Positions 9,254 through 18,420 of a stretch of DNA of 64,000 bases are shown piece after piece. The position numbers and the translations under genes were made by a program. The notes below the pieces were generated by a model. It worked only from the letters and a program-made list of their open reading frames with translations. It was not told where the DNA came from and made no database searches. This DNA comes from Streptomyces hoynatensis (GTDB lineage: Bacteria > Actinomycetota > Actinomycetes > Streptomycetales > Streptomycetaceae), in contig NZ_RBAL01000006.1 of the NCBI RefSeq assembly GCF_003626535.1, positions 62,001 to 126,000 on the forward strand, read 5' to 3'. Position 1 is the stretch's first letter, and every line of letters starts with the position of its first letter.

Positions 9254-10887
9254 GTACGGCAAACGACGCCCCGCAGCGGCGGGGCAAGGCACCCGCCGGC
9301 GAGCGACTCGCCGACTGGGCCGACGGCAGGGTGGGCCTCTACGCGCTCGCCAAGGCCAACATGCGGAAGGTGTTCCCCGACCACTGGTCGTTCCTGCTCG
9401 GGGAGATCGCCCTCTACAGCTTCATCATCATCATCCTCACCGGCGTGTACCTGACGCTCTTCTTCGAGCCGAGCATGTCGGAGGTCGAGTACGCGGGCTC
9501 CTACAAGCCGCTGCAGGGCGTGATGATGAGCGAGGCCTACGCCTCGGCGCTGCACATCACCTTCGACGTCCGCGGTGGCCTGCTGGTGCGGCAGATCCAC
9601 CACTGGGCGGCGCTGATCTTCGTGGCCGGCATCTTCATCCACATGCTGCGGGTGTTCTTCACCGGCGCCTTCCGCAAGCCGCGCGAGGTCAACTGGCTGT
9701 TCGGCTTCCTGCTGCTGGTGCTGGCGATCTTCACCGGCCTCACCGGCTACTCGCTGCCCGACGACCTGATGTCCGGCATCGGCGTCCGCTTCATGGAGGG
9801 CGCGATCCTGGCGGTGCCCGTCGTCGGCACCTATCTGCAGATGTTCATCTTCGGCGGCGAGTTCCCCGGGCACGACATCATCCCCAGGTTCTTCGTGGTC
9901 CACATCCTGCTCTTGCCCGGCATCATGCTGGGCCTGGTGGTGGCCCACCTGATCCTGATCGTCTACCACAAGCACACCCAGTACGCGGCCCCGGGACGCA
10001 GCAACAACGTCGTGGTCGGCCCGCCGCTGCTGCCGGTGTACATGGCCAAGGCCGGCGGCTTCTTCTTCCTGGTGTTCGGCGTGATCACGGCGATCGCCGC
10101 CACGGTGACGATCAACCCGATCTGGGCCCTCGGCCCCTATCGCCCGGACAAGGTGTCCACCGACGCCCAGCCCGACTGGTATCTCGGCTTCTCCGAGGGA
10201 CTGGTGCGCATGATGCCCGGCTGGGAGTGGGTGCTGCCAGGCGGCTACACGCTGAACTTCGGCCTGCTGATCCCGGTGATCGTCTTCCCGCTGCTGCTCG
10301 TGGTGATCGGCGTCTACCCCTTCTTCGAGGGCTGGGTCACCGGCGACAAGCGCGAGCACCACGTGGCGGAGCGGCCGCGGAACAACCCGACGCGCACCGC
10401 GTTCGGCATGGCCTGGCTCTCCGAGTTCGCCGTGACGATGCTCGCCGGCGGCAACGACGTCTGGGCGGTCAACTTCAACCTGTCCATCAACGCCATCACC
10501 TGGTTCTGCCGGATCGGCTTCTTCGTGGTGCCGCCGATCGTCTTCATCATCACGCGGCGGTGGTGCCTCGGCCTCCAGCGCCGGGACCGCGAGAAGGTCC
10601 TGCACGGCCGGGAGAGCGGCATCATCAAGCGGCTCCCGCACGGCGAGTTCATCGAGGTGCACGAGCCGCTGCCGCCGGAGAAGCTGTACCAGCTGGTCTC
10701 CCACGACCAGAGCGAGCCGTACGAGGTCGGCCCCGAGGTCGACGAGAACGGCGTGCGGCGCAGGATCAGCCCGCTGGAGCGCGCGCGGGCCAGGATCTCC
10801 CGCGGCTACTTCGGCGAGAACGCGCAGATCCCGAAGCCGACCAGGGAGGAGTACCAGGAGCTCACCAGCGGCCACGGCCACCACTGA
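9250..10887 (+). CDS. qcrB: Cytochrome b subunit of the bcc complex
   Basis: Cytochrome b subunit (545 aa), the menaquinol-oxidising core. The sequence has the usual eight or so helices with haem-ligand histidines in RQIHHWAALIFVAGIFIHMLR and in helix IV (HIL...VVAHLILIVYHKHTQ). The quinol-oxidation PEWY-type motif appears as PDWYLGF. A C-terminal cytoplasmic extension of over 100 residues is typical of actinobacteria. The real start is ATG 9250 in an ATGA overlap with qcrA; upstream in-frame sequence is inside qcrA. It is the target subunit of drugs such as telacebec in mycobacteria (family knowledge). A strong terminator follows. Confidence 0.97.
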   Translation: MSTANDAPQRRGKAPAGERLADWADGRVGLYALAKANMRKVFPDHWSFLLGEIALYSFIIIILTGVYLTLFFEPSMSEVEYAGSYKPLQGVMMSEAYASALHITFDVRGGLLVRQIHHWAALIFVAGIFIHMLRVFFTGAFRKPREVNWLFGFLLLVLAIFTGLTGYSLPDDLMSGIGVRFMEGAILAVPVVGTYLQMFIFGGEFPGHDIIPRFFVVHILLLPGIMLGLVVAHLILIVYHKHTQYAAPGRSNNVVVGPPLLPVYMAKAGGFFFLVFGVITAIAATVTINPIWALGPYRPDKVSTDAQPDWYLGFSEGLVRMMPGWEWVLPGGYTLNFGLLIPVIVFPLLLVVIGVYPFFEGWVTGDKREHHVAERPRNNPTRTAFGMAWLSEFAVTMLAGGNDVWAVNFNLSINAITWFCRIGFFVVPPIVFIITRRWCLGLQRRDREKVLHGRESGIIKRLPHGEFIEVHEPLPPEKLYQLVSHDQSEPYEVGPEVDENGVRRRISPLERARARISRGYFGENAQIPKPTREEYQELTSGHGHH

Positions 10888-10909
10888 CTCCGGTACCCCG
10901 CGCCTGAGC

Positions 10910-10945
10910 GAGGCCCCCGCCCGGAAGACACCGGGCGGGGGCCTC
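10910..10945 (+). terminator. Terminator of the ctaE-qcrCAB operon
   Basis: A perfect 15-bp stem (GAGGCCCCCGCCCGG and its complement) around a 6-base loop, 22 bases after the qcrB stop. Confidence 0.88.
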
Positions 10946-10953
10946 GCCGCGTT

Positions 10954-10992
10954 CTCCGGCGGGTTCCGGCGGGTTCCGGGGTTTCCGGCGGG
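10954..10992. repeat. Short tandem TTCCGGCGGG repeats
   Basis: About four imperfect copies of a 10-base unit TTCCGGCGGG lie between the qcrB terminator and the trpD promoter region. A TAGGCT hexamer at 11034-11039, to the right of the repeats, is a possible trpD -10. No function is evident for the repeats. Confidence 0.5.
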
Positions 10993-11087
10993 CGCGGTGC
11001 GCTTCCGGGAAACCCGCCCGGTCACCGCACTAGTAGGCTCGGGCCGACCATCGGCGTAAGCGCCGACCGACGCCAGGAGTGATGCCC

Positions 11088-12152
11088 ATGAGCGCTGTGA
11101 CCCCCGCCGGAGGCGACCGACTGGCGGCGCACTCCTGGCCCGACGTGCTCGGCGATCTGCTCGCCGGCCGCGACCTGACCGAGGAGCAGGCCGCCTGGGC
11201 GATGGACCGGATCATGAGCGGCGAGGCCACGGACGTGCAGATCGCCGGCTTCGCGGTGGCGTTGCGGGCCAAGGGCGAGACGGTCCGCGAGGTCAGCGGC
11301 CTGGTCCGCGCGATGTACGCCCACGCGCACCTGATCGAGGTCCCGGGCGAGGCCGTCGACATCGTCGGCACCGGCGGCGACCGGGCGAGGACGGTCAACA
11401 TCTCGACGATGGCCGCGATCGTCGTGGCCGGCACCGGCGCGAAGGTCGTCAAGCACGGCAACCGCGCCGCGTCCAGCGCCAGCGGGGCAACGGACGTGCT
11501 GGAGCACCTCGGGGTCAACCTCGACCTCTCCCCGCAGCGGGTCGCCGAGGTCGCCGAGGAGGCCGGGATCAGCTACTGCGCGGCCCCCCGCTTCCACCCG
11601 GCGCTGCGCCACGCCGGCGTGGCCCGCGGCGAGCTCGGCGTGCCCACGACGTTCAACTTCCTCGGCCCGCTGACCAATCCGGCCCGGGTGCGGGCCCAGG
11701 CCACCGGCGTGGCCGACGCCAGGATGGCCCCGATCCTCGCCGGGGTGCTCGCCGAACGGGGCAGTTCCGCGCTGGTGTTCCGCGGCGACGACGGCCTGGA
11801 CGAGCTGACCGTCACGGCCACCTCGACGGTGTGGGTGGTGCGGGGCGGCGAGGTGCGGCAGGAGTCCTTCGACCCGCGCAAGATCGGCTTCGAGCTGGCC
11901 CCGGTGGAGTCCCTGCGGGGCGGGGACCCGGCCCACAACGCCGAGGTCGCCAGGCGGGTGCTCGCGGGCGAGGGCGGGCCGGTGCGCGAGGCGGTGCTGC
12001 TGAACGCGGCCGCCGCGCTGGCCGCGCTTGAGCCGCGGGAGGTGCCGCTGGCCGACCAGATCGCCTCCGGGGTGGCGCGGGCCGCCGAGTCCATCGACAG
12101 CGGGGCGGCCAGGACCGCCCTCGACCGGTGGGTGGCGGCCAGCCGGCTGTAG
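11088..12152 (+). CDS. trpD: Anthranilate phosphoribosyltransferase
   Basis: Second step of tryptophan synthesis: joins anthranilate to PRPP. The 354-residue protein has the helical N-terminal domain (about 15-85) and the alpha/beta PRPP domain. Diagnostic motifs are DIVGTGGD (PRPP-binding glycine loop), [25 protein letters not shown] and [11 protein letters not shown]. Three in-frame starts are clustered (GTG 11079, ATG 11082, ATG 11088). ATG 11088 is chosen because AGGAG at 11075-11079 is 8 bases upstream. The gene is separate from the anthranilate synthase gene 14 kb away, as in other Streptomyces. A loose hairpin lies between it and the convergent Lrp-like gene. Confidence 0.96.
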   Translation: MSAVTPAGGDRLAAHSWPDVLGDLLAGRDLTEEQAAWAMDRIMSGEATDVQIAGFAVALRAKGETVREVSGLVRAMYAHAHLIEVPGEAVDIVGTGGDRARTVNISTMAAIVVAGTGAKVVKHGNRAASSASGATDVLEHLGVNLDLSPQRVAEVAEEAGISYCAAPRFHPALRHAGVARGELGVPTTFNFLGPLTNPARVRAQATGVADARMAPILAGVLAERGSSALVFRGDDGLDELTVTATSTVWVVRGGEVRQESFDPRKIGFELAPVESLRGGDPAHNAEVARRVLAGEGGPVREAVLLNAAAALAALEPREVPLADQIASGVARAAESIDSGAARTALDRWVAASRL

Positions 12153-12154
12153 CG

Positions 12155-12209
12155 GCGGGGGCGCGGGGCGGCGGTTTTGGCGCGGGGCGGCGGCCTCGCG
12201 CCCCCGCCC
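12155..12209. terminator. Long-loop hairpin between convergent trpD and the Lrp-like gene
   Basis: A 12-bp GC stem (12155-12166 with 12198-12209) around a 31-base loop that contains a duplicated GCGCGGGGCGGCGG. It is placed correctly to terminate both converging genes. Confidence 0.45.
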
Positions 12210-12252
12210 CGCGGCCGGGAGCCGGGGGCGGGCTCGGACTTCGGGGAGCGGC

Positions 12253-12534
12253 TCAGGATTCCAGGCCGATGGAGAAGGCCGCCTCCAGGTCGTGGCGCGA
12301 GTAGGTGCGGTACGCGATGTGGGTCTCGGTCGACTCGACGCCCGGCACCTTGCTGAGCCGGCCGGGGATGACCTCGGCCAGGTCGTCGTGGTGCGGCACC
12401 CGGACGATGGCGATGAGGTCGTGGGGGCCCGTCACCGAGTAGACCTCGCTGACCCCGTCCAGGGCCGCGATCTCCTCCGCGACCTCGGGGACGCGGTCCA
12501 CGCTGGTCTTGATGAGCACGATCGATGTGATCAC
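12253..12534 (-). CDS. Stand-alone Lrp/AsnC ligand-binding (RAM) domain protein
   Basis: A 93-residue protein made only of the AsnC C-terminal ligand-binding domain: ITSIVLIKTSVDRVPEVAEEI, a VTGPHDLIAIVRV core and a closing HIAYRTYSRHDLEAAF segment. There is no helix-turn-helix. Such stand-alone RAM proteins form dimers and higher rings and may bind amino acids or modulate a full-length Lrp partner. The GTG start at 12534 matches the family's N-terminus; the open frame extends upstream without homology-like sequence. It faces trpD convergently, a conserved pairing in Streptomyces, but a tryptophan link is inference. Confidence 0.85.
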   Translation of the reverse strand: MITSIVLIKTSVDRVPEVAEEIAALDGVSEVYSVTGPHDLIAIVRVPHHDDLAEVIPGRLSKVPGVESTETHIAYRTYSRHDLEAAFSIGLES

Positions 12535-12830
12535 GCTGGGGACCCCTCTTCGCCAACTCGCTGCCGTTGTGCCGCCGCGCCCGCCCGCGGACGGTCCGCC
12601 GCCCGCCCGCTCCACGCGGGAGCCGGGCGGCGTCGCGGGCCGGGTGCCGGAGGGCGCGCCGTGCCGGGGCGGCCCCGGTGTGGGCCGCGTTCCGGCGCGG
12701 TACGCAGACCTCACCTTAGCCCGCGAGGCCCCCGCGACATCAGGCGCGACGACGCGCGGCGGAAGACGGGGCGGCTACCAGGCCGTAGGGTGACAGTGGA
12801 TGACCGACAGGCAGACGGACGGTGTGAACG

Positions 12831-14210
12831 GTGGAGGAACACGCGGGCGGCGAGGAGGCGACGGGGCGGCCCGGGGCAGGGGAGGAGTCCCCGGAGCCGG
12901 CCGAGACCCTGGACCGCCCGCTGCCCGAACGGGTCCGCCACCGGGTCATCGCGCTCGCGGGGGAGGCGTTCGACGGGCTGACCTTCGCGGAGTTGCCCCT
13001 CTCGCTGCGGCAGTACGCCAGGTTCACCGCCTCGCGCCGGGTGCGGTTCGGGGGCAGCGCCATGGCCGCGGCCCTGGAGAGCGACGCGCTGTTCCGCCAG
13101 CGGGTGGGCGAGCGGCTGCGCGAGGTGCAGCCCGAGCTGGGGCAGGCGGTGCTGAACGGCAGCCCGCCGCCGGCCGCCGACCCGGTGGAGGTGGCCGCGG
13201 CGGCCTTCCTGCTGCGCCCGCCCGGCTGGCCGAAACTGGTCGCCGCGGCCGGCGAGGAGGCGCAGCGCGCCCAGGAGGAGCGCGCGGGTCTTGAGCGGGA
13301 GCGGGAGCTCGGCCGGCTGCGCGAGGAGCTGGCGCAGGTGCGGTCCGCCGCCCGGGCGGACGTGGAGCGGCTGCGCGCCGAACTGGAGGCGGCCCGCAAG
13401 GAGTCGGACGCCGTGCACCGCAAGCTGCGCAGCGCCCAGAGCGACGTGCGGCGCGGGGAGGCGGCGCTGCGCAAGGCGCGGGCGGAGCTGGAGGAGGCAC
13501 GGGCCGAGGCCGCCGCGGCCAGGGCGGCGGCGGAGGGCGAGGCGCGGCGGCTGCGCACGCGGCTCGCGGAGGCCGAGGCGGCCCTGGAGGCGGGCCGGAA
13601 GGCGGTGCGCGAGGAGCGCGGGATCGAGGAGATGCGGCTGCGGCTGCTGCTGGACACGGTGCTCGACGCGGCCCAGGGCCTGCGCCGCGAACTGGCCCTG
13701 CCGCCCGCGGAGTTCAGGCCGGCGCAGACCGTGGACGCGGTGGCGCCCGGGGAGCTGAGCCCGCGGGACGTGGCCCAGCGCGCGTTCGCGGCCGACGATC
13801 CCGCGCTGCTCGACCAGCTGCTCGCGCTGCCGCAGGCGCACCTGGTCGTGGACGGGTACAACGTGACCAAGACCGGCTATCCGACGATGCCCCTGGAGAA
13901 GCAGCGGCTGCGGCTCCTCGGCGGGCTCGCGGTGCTCGCGGCCCAGACGGGCGCCGAGATGACGTGTGTCTTCGACGGGGCGGAGCTGTCCGCGCCGGTG
14001 CCGGTGCCTCAGCCGCGTGGCGTGCGGGTGCTGTTCAGCAGGCCGGGGAAGACGGCAGACGAGCTGATCCGCGAGCTGGTGCGGGCCGAGCCGCCCGGCC
14101 GCCCGCTCGTCGTGGTCTCCTCTGACCGCGAGGTGGCCGAGGGGGTGGCGAGGTCGGGGGCCAGGCCCGTCGCCTCGGCGCTGCTGCTGCGGCGGCTGCG
14201 GCGTACCTGA
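12831..14210 (+). CDS. Coiled-coil NYN-domain (YacP/Rae1-like) putative ribonuclease
   Basis: A 459-residue protein in three parts. Residues 25-140 are an alpha-helical conserved region (LPERVRHRVIALAGEAFDGLTF, QYARFTASRRVRFGG). Residues 145-265 are a long Arg/Glu/Ala-rich coiled coil. Residues about 335-459 are a NYN domain of the YacP type (AHLVVDGYNVTK, CVFDGAE, VLFSRPGKTADELI, VVVSSDREVAEG) with the acidic PIN-like residues in place. B. subtilis YacP/Rae1 is a ribosome-associated mRNA endonuclease; this homologue is probably an RNA nuclease too, with the coiled coil as an addition. The start is GTG 12831, no strong Shine-Dalgarno; a TAGGGT hexamer lies at 12786-12791. Confidence 0.82.
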   Translation: MEEHAGGEEATGRPGAGEESPEPAETLDRPLPERVRHRVIALAGEAFDGLTFAELPLSLRQYARFTASRRVRFGGSAMAAALESDALFRQRVGERLREVQPELGQAVLNGSPPPAADPVEVAAAAFLLRPPGWPKLVAAAGEEAQRAQEERAGLERERELGRLREELAQVRSAARADVERLRAELEAARKESDAVHRKLRSAQSDVRRGEAALRKARAELEEARAEAAAARAAAEGEARRLRTRLAEAEAALEAGRKAVREERGIEEMRLRLLLDTVLDAAQGLRRELALPPAEFRPAQTVDAVAPGELSPRDVAQRAFAADDPALLDQLLALPQAHLVVDGYNVTKTGYPTMPLEKQRLRLLGGLAVLAAQTGAEMTCVFDGAELSAPVPVPQPRGVRVLFSRPGKTADELIRELVRAEPPGRPLVVVSSDREVAEGVARSGARPVASALLLRRLRRT

Positions 14211-14751
14211 ACGCGGGGCCGCCACCCGGCGATTGGCCTGACCCGGGAGCGGGGGACAGGGGGCCCGGGGGATCGGGCGGGAACGTGCCGGAAGTGTGCA
14301 GAGAACCCGCCGGTTTCCCCCGCGTGCCCGCACACGCGACCGAGTCGCCCCGGGGTCCCCTCGGCTTCCCCCCGGCTTCTCCCGCGTTCCCGCCGATTCG
14401 CTCGGTTCTGCTCGTTTTCGATCCGGCCCGATCCGTTTCTCGCGGTTTCCCCGCGGTTCTCTCTGGTTCTCTCTGGTTCATTCGGAATCACTCGGGTTCG
14501 CTTGGTATCCGTCGAACTGTGTCGCACTCTCTGTGTGCCGGCGACCGCGCGCGGTGTGAGGTAAGTAAAAAATGCCCGCGAGGATTTGAACCGGGGAACG
14601 GCCACTGGCTAGGGTCTGGCGTCGAACCTTCGCGCGGTAGCTCACCCCACCCGGGGTGGCCGTGAGGGACCGCCTACACCGCGGCAGTGCCGCGGGCCGG
14701 GGACGAGCCCACACACCCGGTTGGCGGCTGAGGAAGAAGGAGCTCGCCCCA
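14211..14751 (+). other. Long gene-free region upstream of the first NlpC/P60 gene
   Basis: This 541-base gap has no believable gene. Its middle (about 14390-14530) is pyrimidine-rich on the plus strand and clearly poorer in GC than its surroundings, with GGTTCTCTCT in tandem near 14455-14475. The right third (from about 14566) looks like a structured leader and is listed separately. Confidence 0.6.
14566..14735 (+). promoter_or_regulatory. Putative structured leader, possibly a diverged ydaO (c-di-AMP) riboswitch
   Basis: The leader of the NlpC/P60 gene contains GAACCGGGGAAC (about 14588), a GTCGAACCTTCGCG stretch and GCGGTAGCTCACC (about 14634). These resemble, in order, the GGGGAACC, GUGAAUCCUU and GACAGCUCACC blocks of the ydaO/c-di-AMP class known upstream of Streptomyces cell-wall hydrolase genes. 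Several consensus bases are missing (GAACC instead of GAAUC), so the match is partial. Location and downstream gene type fit. It could also be an unrelated structured 5' UTR. Confidence 0.42.
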
Positions 14752-15798
14752 GTGGCGTCCCACCGTCGTCCCAAACAGCCGAGCCGGGCCCGTGTCACCC
14801 TCTTCGGCGCCGCAGCTACCGCCGCAGCCACCGTCGGCATCACGGCCGCCTCCGCCTCCACCGCCTCCGCGGACCCCACCCCCACCAAGGACGAGGTCCA
14901 GGAGCGGGTTGACGAGCTGTACGAGGAGGCCGAGGAGGTCACCGAGCAGTACAACGGCACCCGCGAGCAGGAGGAGCAGCTCCAGGAGCAGGTGGACGAG
15001 ATCCAGGACTCCACCGCGCGGGCCCAGGAAGAGCTGAACGAACTGCGCGCCACGCTCGGCTCCTTCGCCTCCGCCCAGTACCGCAACGGCGGGCTCGACC
15101 CGTCCGTGCAGCTCTTCCTCGCGAGCGACCCCGACGCCTACCTGGACCAGGCCTCCACGCTGGACCAGGTCAGCGGGCGGCAGGCCGAGACGCTGCGGCT
15201 GATCGAGGACAGGCAGCGCACCCTCGACCAGCAGCGCGAGGAGGCCACCGAGATGCTGGCCGAGCTGGAGGACCTGCGCGCGGACCTGTCCGAGCAGAAG
15301 GACACCGTCCAGGGCAAGCTGGCCGAGGCCCAGGCCCTCCTCAACCAGCTGACCGAGGAGGAGCAGGCCGCGCTCGCCGCCGAGCAGGCCCAGCAGGCCT
15401 CGGAGTCGGCCCGCGCCAGCCGCGGCTCCGGCCACGACGCCACCGGCTCCAGCCGGGGCATCGACGCCCTCAACTACGCGATAGGCAAGCTCGGCTCCCC
15501 CTACGTGTGGGGCGCCACCGGGCCCAGCTCCTTCGACTGCTCCGGGCTCACCTCCTGGGCGTACGCCCAGGCCGGGGTCTCGCTGCCCCGCACCTCCCAG
15601 GCCCAGGCCTCCGCGGGCACCCAGGTCGGCCGTGACCAACTCGCCCCCGGCGACCTGGTGTTCTACTACAGCGGCCTCACCCACGTCGGGATCTACGCCG
15701 GCAACGGGCAGATCATCCACGCCCCCAGGACCGGCTCCGTGGTCAGCTACGCGCCCCTGGACGAGATGCCCTTCCAGTTCGGCGTGCACATCGGCTGA
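14752..15798 (+). CDS. Secreted NlpC/P60 peptidoglycan hydrolase 1
   Basis: A 348-residue exported endopeptidase of the RipA/C40 type. A Sec signal peptide (about 1-41, ending ASASTASA) is followed by a long coiled coil (about 45-220, rich in EEQLQEQVDEI-type heptads) and a C-terminal NlpC/P60 domain. Catalytic residues are C263 in FDCSGL, H311 in HVGIYAG and H323 in IIHAP. The coiled coil is a known autoinhibitory or FtsEX-docking element in this family. The start is GTG 14752 with AAGGAG about 10 bases upstream. The long leader before it may carry a riboswitch. The next gene is a paralogue of equal length. Confidence 0.94.
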   Translation: MASHRRPKQPSRARVTLFGAAATAAATVGITAASASTASADPTPTKDEVQERVDELYEEAEEVTEQYNGTREQEEQLQEQVDEIQDSTARAQEELNELRATLGSFASAQYRNGGLDPSVQLFLASDPDAYLDQASTLDQVSGRQAETLRLIEDRQRTLDQQREEATEMLAELEDLRADLSEQKDTVQGKLAEAQALLNQLTEEEQAALAAEQAQQASESARASRGSGHDATGSSRGIDALNYAIGKLGSPYVWGATGPSSFDCSGLTSWAYAQAGVSLPRTSQAQASAGTQVGRDQLAPGDLVFYYSGLTHVGIYAGNGQIIHAPRTGSVVSYAPLDEMPFQFGVHIG

Positions 15799-15997
15799 AC
15801 CGGCGCGCGCCCTGGGCCCGATGGGCTCGTCCGTCCAGGTGATTCGCCCCGGCGGCCGGCCCGCGCCTCCCTCGGCGTGACCTGCGCTTGCGCACCCGGG
15901 CGCCGGGGCGCCGGGTGTCGGCCTACGCCAACGGCCGCTTCCCCGAGGCTACATTCTGCTCCGCTTTGGTAACCCACCGAAGGGAGCGCGGCCTCAA

Positions 15998-17044
15998 GTG
16001 GTCTCCCACCCACGACACCGTTCCATCCGCCACCTCCTGGCGGCCCGTGTCACCGTGCTGTCGGCCGCGGCCACCGCGGCGGCCGCGATGACCGCAGTCC
16101 CCGTGCTGGCCGAGCCGGGCCAGCCGCCCGCCGACAGCGCGGAGGCGGGCCGCAGGGTGGACCGGCTGCTCGCCGACGCGGAGCGGGCCGTCGAGGCGTA
16201 CAACGCCACGGCCGAGCGGGTCGAGCGGCTCACGGCGGAACTCGACCGGCAGCGCGACCTGGTGGCCCACGGGCAGCAGCGGGTCAACGAGATGCGGCGG
16301 GGCCTCGGGGCGGCCGCCGCCGCCCACTACCGGGCGGGCGGGCTCGACCCGGTGCTCACCCTCATGCTCTCCGGCGACCCCGACACCTACCTGGCCAGGG
16401 TCGCCGCCTACGACCGGGCGACCAGCAGGCGCACCGGCGAACTGCACGACCTGCTGGCCGCCCAGCGGGCCCTGGAGCAGCGCCGCGAGGAGGCCGCGGG
16501 GAAGCTGGAGCGCCTCACCGGGCAACAGGCCAGGCTGCAGCGGCAGAAACGCACCGCCCAGCGCAAACTCGCCGCCGCGCGCCGGGAGTACGAACGGCTC
16601 TCGGAACGGGAGCGCGCCGAACGGGAGCGCGCCTCGCGCTCCGCCCCGCGGCACGGCGCGGCACGCGCGCAACCGGCCGCCGAGGCGCCCCCGGCCTCGG
16701 GCCGCGCCGCCCTGGCGGTGGCCGCCGCCCGCGGCGTGGTGGGACGCCCCTACGCCTGGGGACAGGCGGGACCTGACGCGTTCGACTGCTCGGGCCTGGT
16801 CCAGTGGGCCTGGGCCCAGGCCGGGGTCTCCCTCCCGCGCACCTCGCAGGCCCAGGCCGGGGCCGGGCGCCGGGTCCCCCTCGGCCAGGCCCGCCCGGGC
16901 GACATCGTCGTCTACCGGGCGGACGCCAGCCACGTCGGGATCTACGCGGGCAACGGGCAGGTCGTCCACTCCCCGCACCCCGGGGCCACGGTGCGCTACG
17001 ACCCGGTCGGCATGATGCCCGTCTCCGCGGTCGTCCGGCCCTGA
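15998..17044 (+). CDS. Secreted NlpC/P60 peptidoglycan hydrolase 2
   Basis: Paralogue of the preceding gene and also 348 residues, so the pair looks like a tandem duplication. It has a signal peptide (about 1-39, ending PVLAEP), a coiled coil (about 45-215, here Arg/Ala-rich) and a C-terminal NlpC/P60 domain with catalytic C264 (FDCSGL), HVGIYAGNGQVVHSP and a closing MMPVSAVVRP. The segment SLPRTSQAQAGAG is nearly identical in both. The start is GTG 15998 with AAGGGAG 11 bases upstream. The 199-base intergenic region lacks the leader motifs seen before gene 1, so the two copies are probably regulated differently. Confidence 0.94.
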   Translation: MVSHPRHRSIRHLLAARVTVLSAAATAAAAMTAVPVLAEPGQPPADSAEAGRRVDRLLADAERAVEAYNATAERVERLTAELDRQRDLVAHGQQRVNEMRRGLGAAAAAHYRAGGLDPVLTLMLSGDPDTYLARVAAYDRATSRRTGELHDLLAAQRALEQRREEAAGKLERLTGQQARLQRQKRTAQRKLAAARREYERLSERERAERERASRSAPRHGAARAQPAAEAPPASGRAALAVAAARGVVGRPYAWGQAGPDAFDCSGLVQWAWAQAGVSLPRTSQAQAGAGRRVPLGQARPGDIVVYRADASHVGIYAGNGQVVHSPHPGATVRYDPVGMMPVSAVVRP

Positions 17045-17129
17045 GGGGAACCCGCGCGGCACCGGTGCCGGCCGGGTCGCCCGCCGCCGGTTGCCCCGGC
17101 CGCCGCCCGGGTCGGTATCGTCTCGTCCG

Positions 17130-18287
17130 ATGCGCAAGACCCTGATCGTCACCAACGACTTCCCGCCGCGCCCCGGCGGCATCCAGGCCTTCCTGCACAG
17201 CATGGCCCTGCGCCTGCCGCCGGACCGGGTCGTGGTCTACGCCTCCACCTGGCGGCGGGACGAGGAAGCCCGCCGCGCCACCGCGGAGTTCGACGCCGCC
17301 CAGCCCTACCCGGTGATCCGCGACCGCACCACCATGCTGCTGCCCAGCCGCCGCGTCACCGCCAGGGCCGCCGGGCTGCTGCGCGAACACGGCTGCTCCG
17401 CCGTCTGGTTCGGGGCCGCGGCCCCGCTCGGCCTGATGGCGCCTGCGCTGCGCGCCGCGGGCGCCGAGCGCCTGGTGGCCACCACCCACGGGCACGAGGC
17501 GGCCTGGGCCCAGCTGCCGGGGGCGCGGGGGCTGCTGCGGCGCGTGGGGCGGGCCACCGACACCGTCACCTACCTCGGCGAGTACACCAGGACCCGGATC
17601 GCCGCCGCGCTCGGCCCGGACGCCGCGGCCCGCATGGTCCACCTGCCGCCCGGGGTCGACGAGAAGACCTTCCACCCGGACTCCGGCGGCGCCGCCGTCA
17701 GGCAGGCCCTGGGCCTGGCCGACCGGCCGGTCGTCGTCTGCGTCTCCAGGCTGGTGCCGCGCAAGGGCCAGGACACGCTGATCCGGGCCATGCCCCGCAT
17801 CCTGGCGGCGGAGCCGGACGCCGTGCTGCTGATCGTGGGCGGCGGCCCCTACCGCGCCGACCTCGGCCGGCTGGCGGAGCGGGAGGGCGTGGCGGCCTCG
17901 GTGCGGTTCACCGGCGCCGTGCCCTGGGAGGAACTGCCCGCCCACTACGGGGCCGGCGACGTCTTCGCGATGCCGTGCCGCACCAGGCGCGGGGGGCTGG
18001 ACGTCGAGGGCCTCGGCATCGTCTACCTGGAGGCATCCGCCACCGGCCTCCCGGTCGTCGCCGGGGACTCGGGGGGCGCGCCCGACGCCGTCCTGGAGGG
18101 CGAGACCGGCTGGGTGGTGCGCGGCGGCTCCGAGGGCGCCCCGGCCGAGACCGCCGAGCGGGTCGTCGCCCTGCTGCGGGACCCGGAACTGCGCCGCAGG
18201 ATGGGGCGGCGCGGCCGGGAGTGGGTGGAGGAGCGCTGGCGCTGGGACCTGCTGGTGGAGCGCCTGCGGGACCAGCTGTCCGCCTGA
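17130..18287 (+). CDS. pimB': PimB'-type GT4 mannosyltransferase
   Basis: GT-B fold glycosyltransferase of family GT4 (385 aa), expected to add the second mannose to phosphatidylinositol monomannoside at the cytoplasmic membrane. The N-terminus MRKTLIVTNDFPPRPGGIQ contains the GGIQ loop. The C-terminal half has the nucleotide-sugar part: CVSRLVPRKGQDTLIRA, LLIVGGGPYR and the EX7E-like DVEGLGIVYLEASATGLPVVAG. The synteny (NlpC/P60 on one side, SRPBCC/ArsA-like on the other) is that of M. tuberculosis Rv2188c (PimB'). ATG 17130 has a TATCGT hexamer about 8 bases upstream and no Shine-Dalgarno, so it is probably leaderless. The in-frame upstream extension is rejected. Confidence 0.85.
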   Translation: MRKTLIVTNDFPPRPGGIQAFLHSMALRLPPDRVVVYASTWRRDEEARRATAEFDAAQPYPVIRDRTTMLLPSRRVTARAAGLLREHGCSAVWFGAAAPLGLMAPALRAAGAERLVATTHGHEAAWAQLPGARGLLRRVGRATDTVTYLGEYTRTRIAAALGPDAAARMVHLPPGVDEKTFHPDSGGAAVRQALGLADRPVVVCVSRLVPRKGQDTLIRAMPRILAAEPDAVLLIVGGGPYRADLGRLAEREGVAASVRFTGAVPWEELPAHYGAGDVFAMPCRTRRGGLDVEGLGIVYLEASATGLPVVAGDSGGAPDAVLEGETGWVVRGGSEGAPAETAERVVALLRDPELRRRMGRRGREWVEERWRWDLLVERLRDQLSA

Positions 18288-18420
18288 GCGCCCCCGGCCG
18301 CCGGGACCGGCGCCCGCCGGGGACGCGGGCGGGAGGGGCCGCCGCGCGCGATAGCCTTCCCGGTAAGGCGGCGCGCAAGCGGTCGAGGACAGCCGGGAGA
18401 AGAGCGAGGAGCCACGGGCG

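Noticed and set aside
12800-13294. 164-codon frame starting at ATG 12800 just after TAGGGT
   Set aside because: It is Gly/Arg low complexity and overlaps the NYN gene in another frame.
14570-14640. tRNA-like sequence (GGATTTGAACC resembling a T-arm)
   Set aside because: No acceptor stem, anticodon arm or CCA context can be paired; better explained as part of a structured leader.
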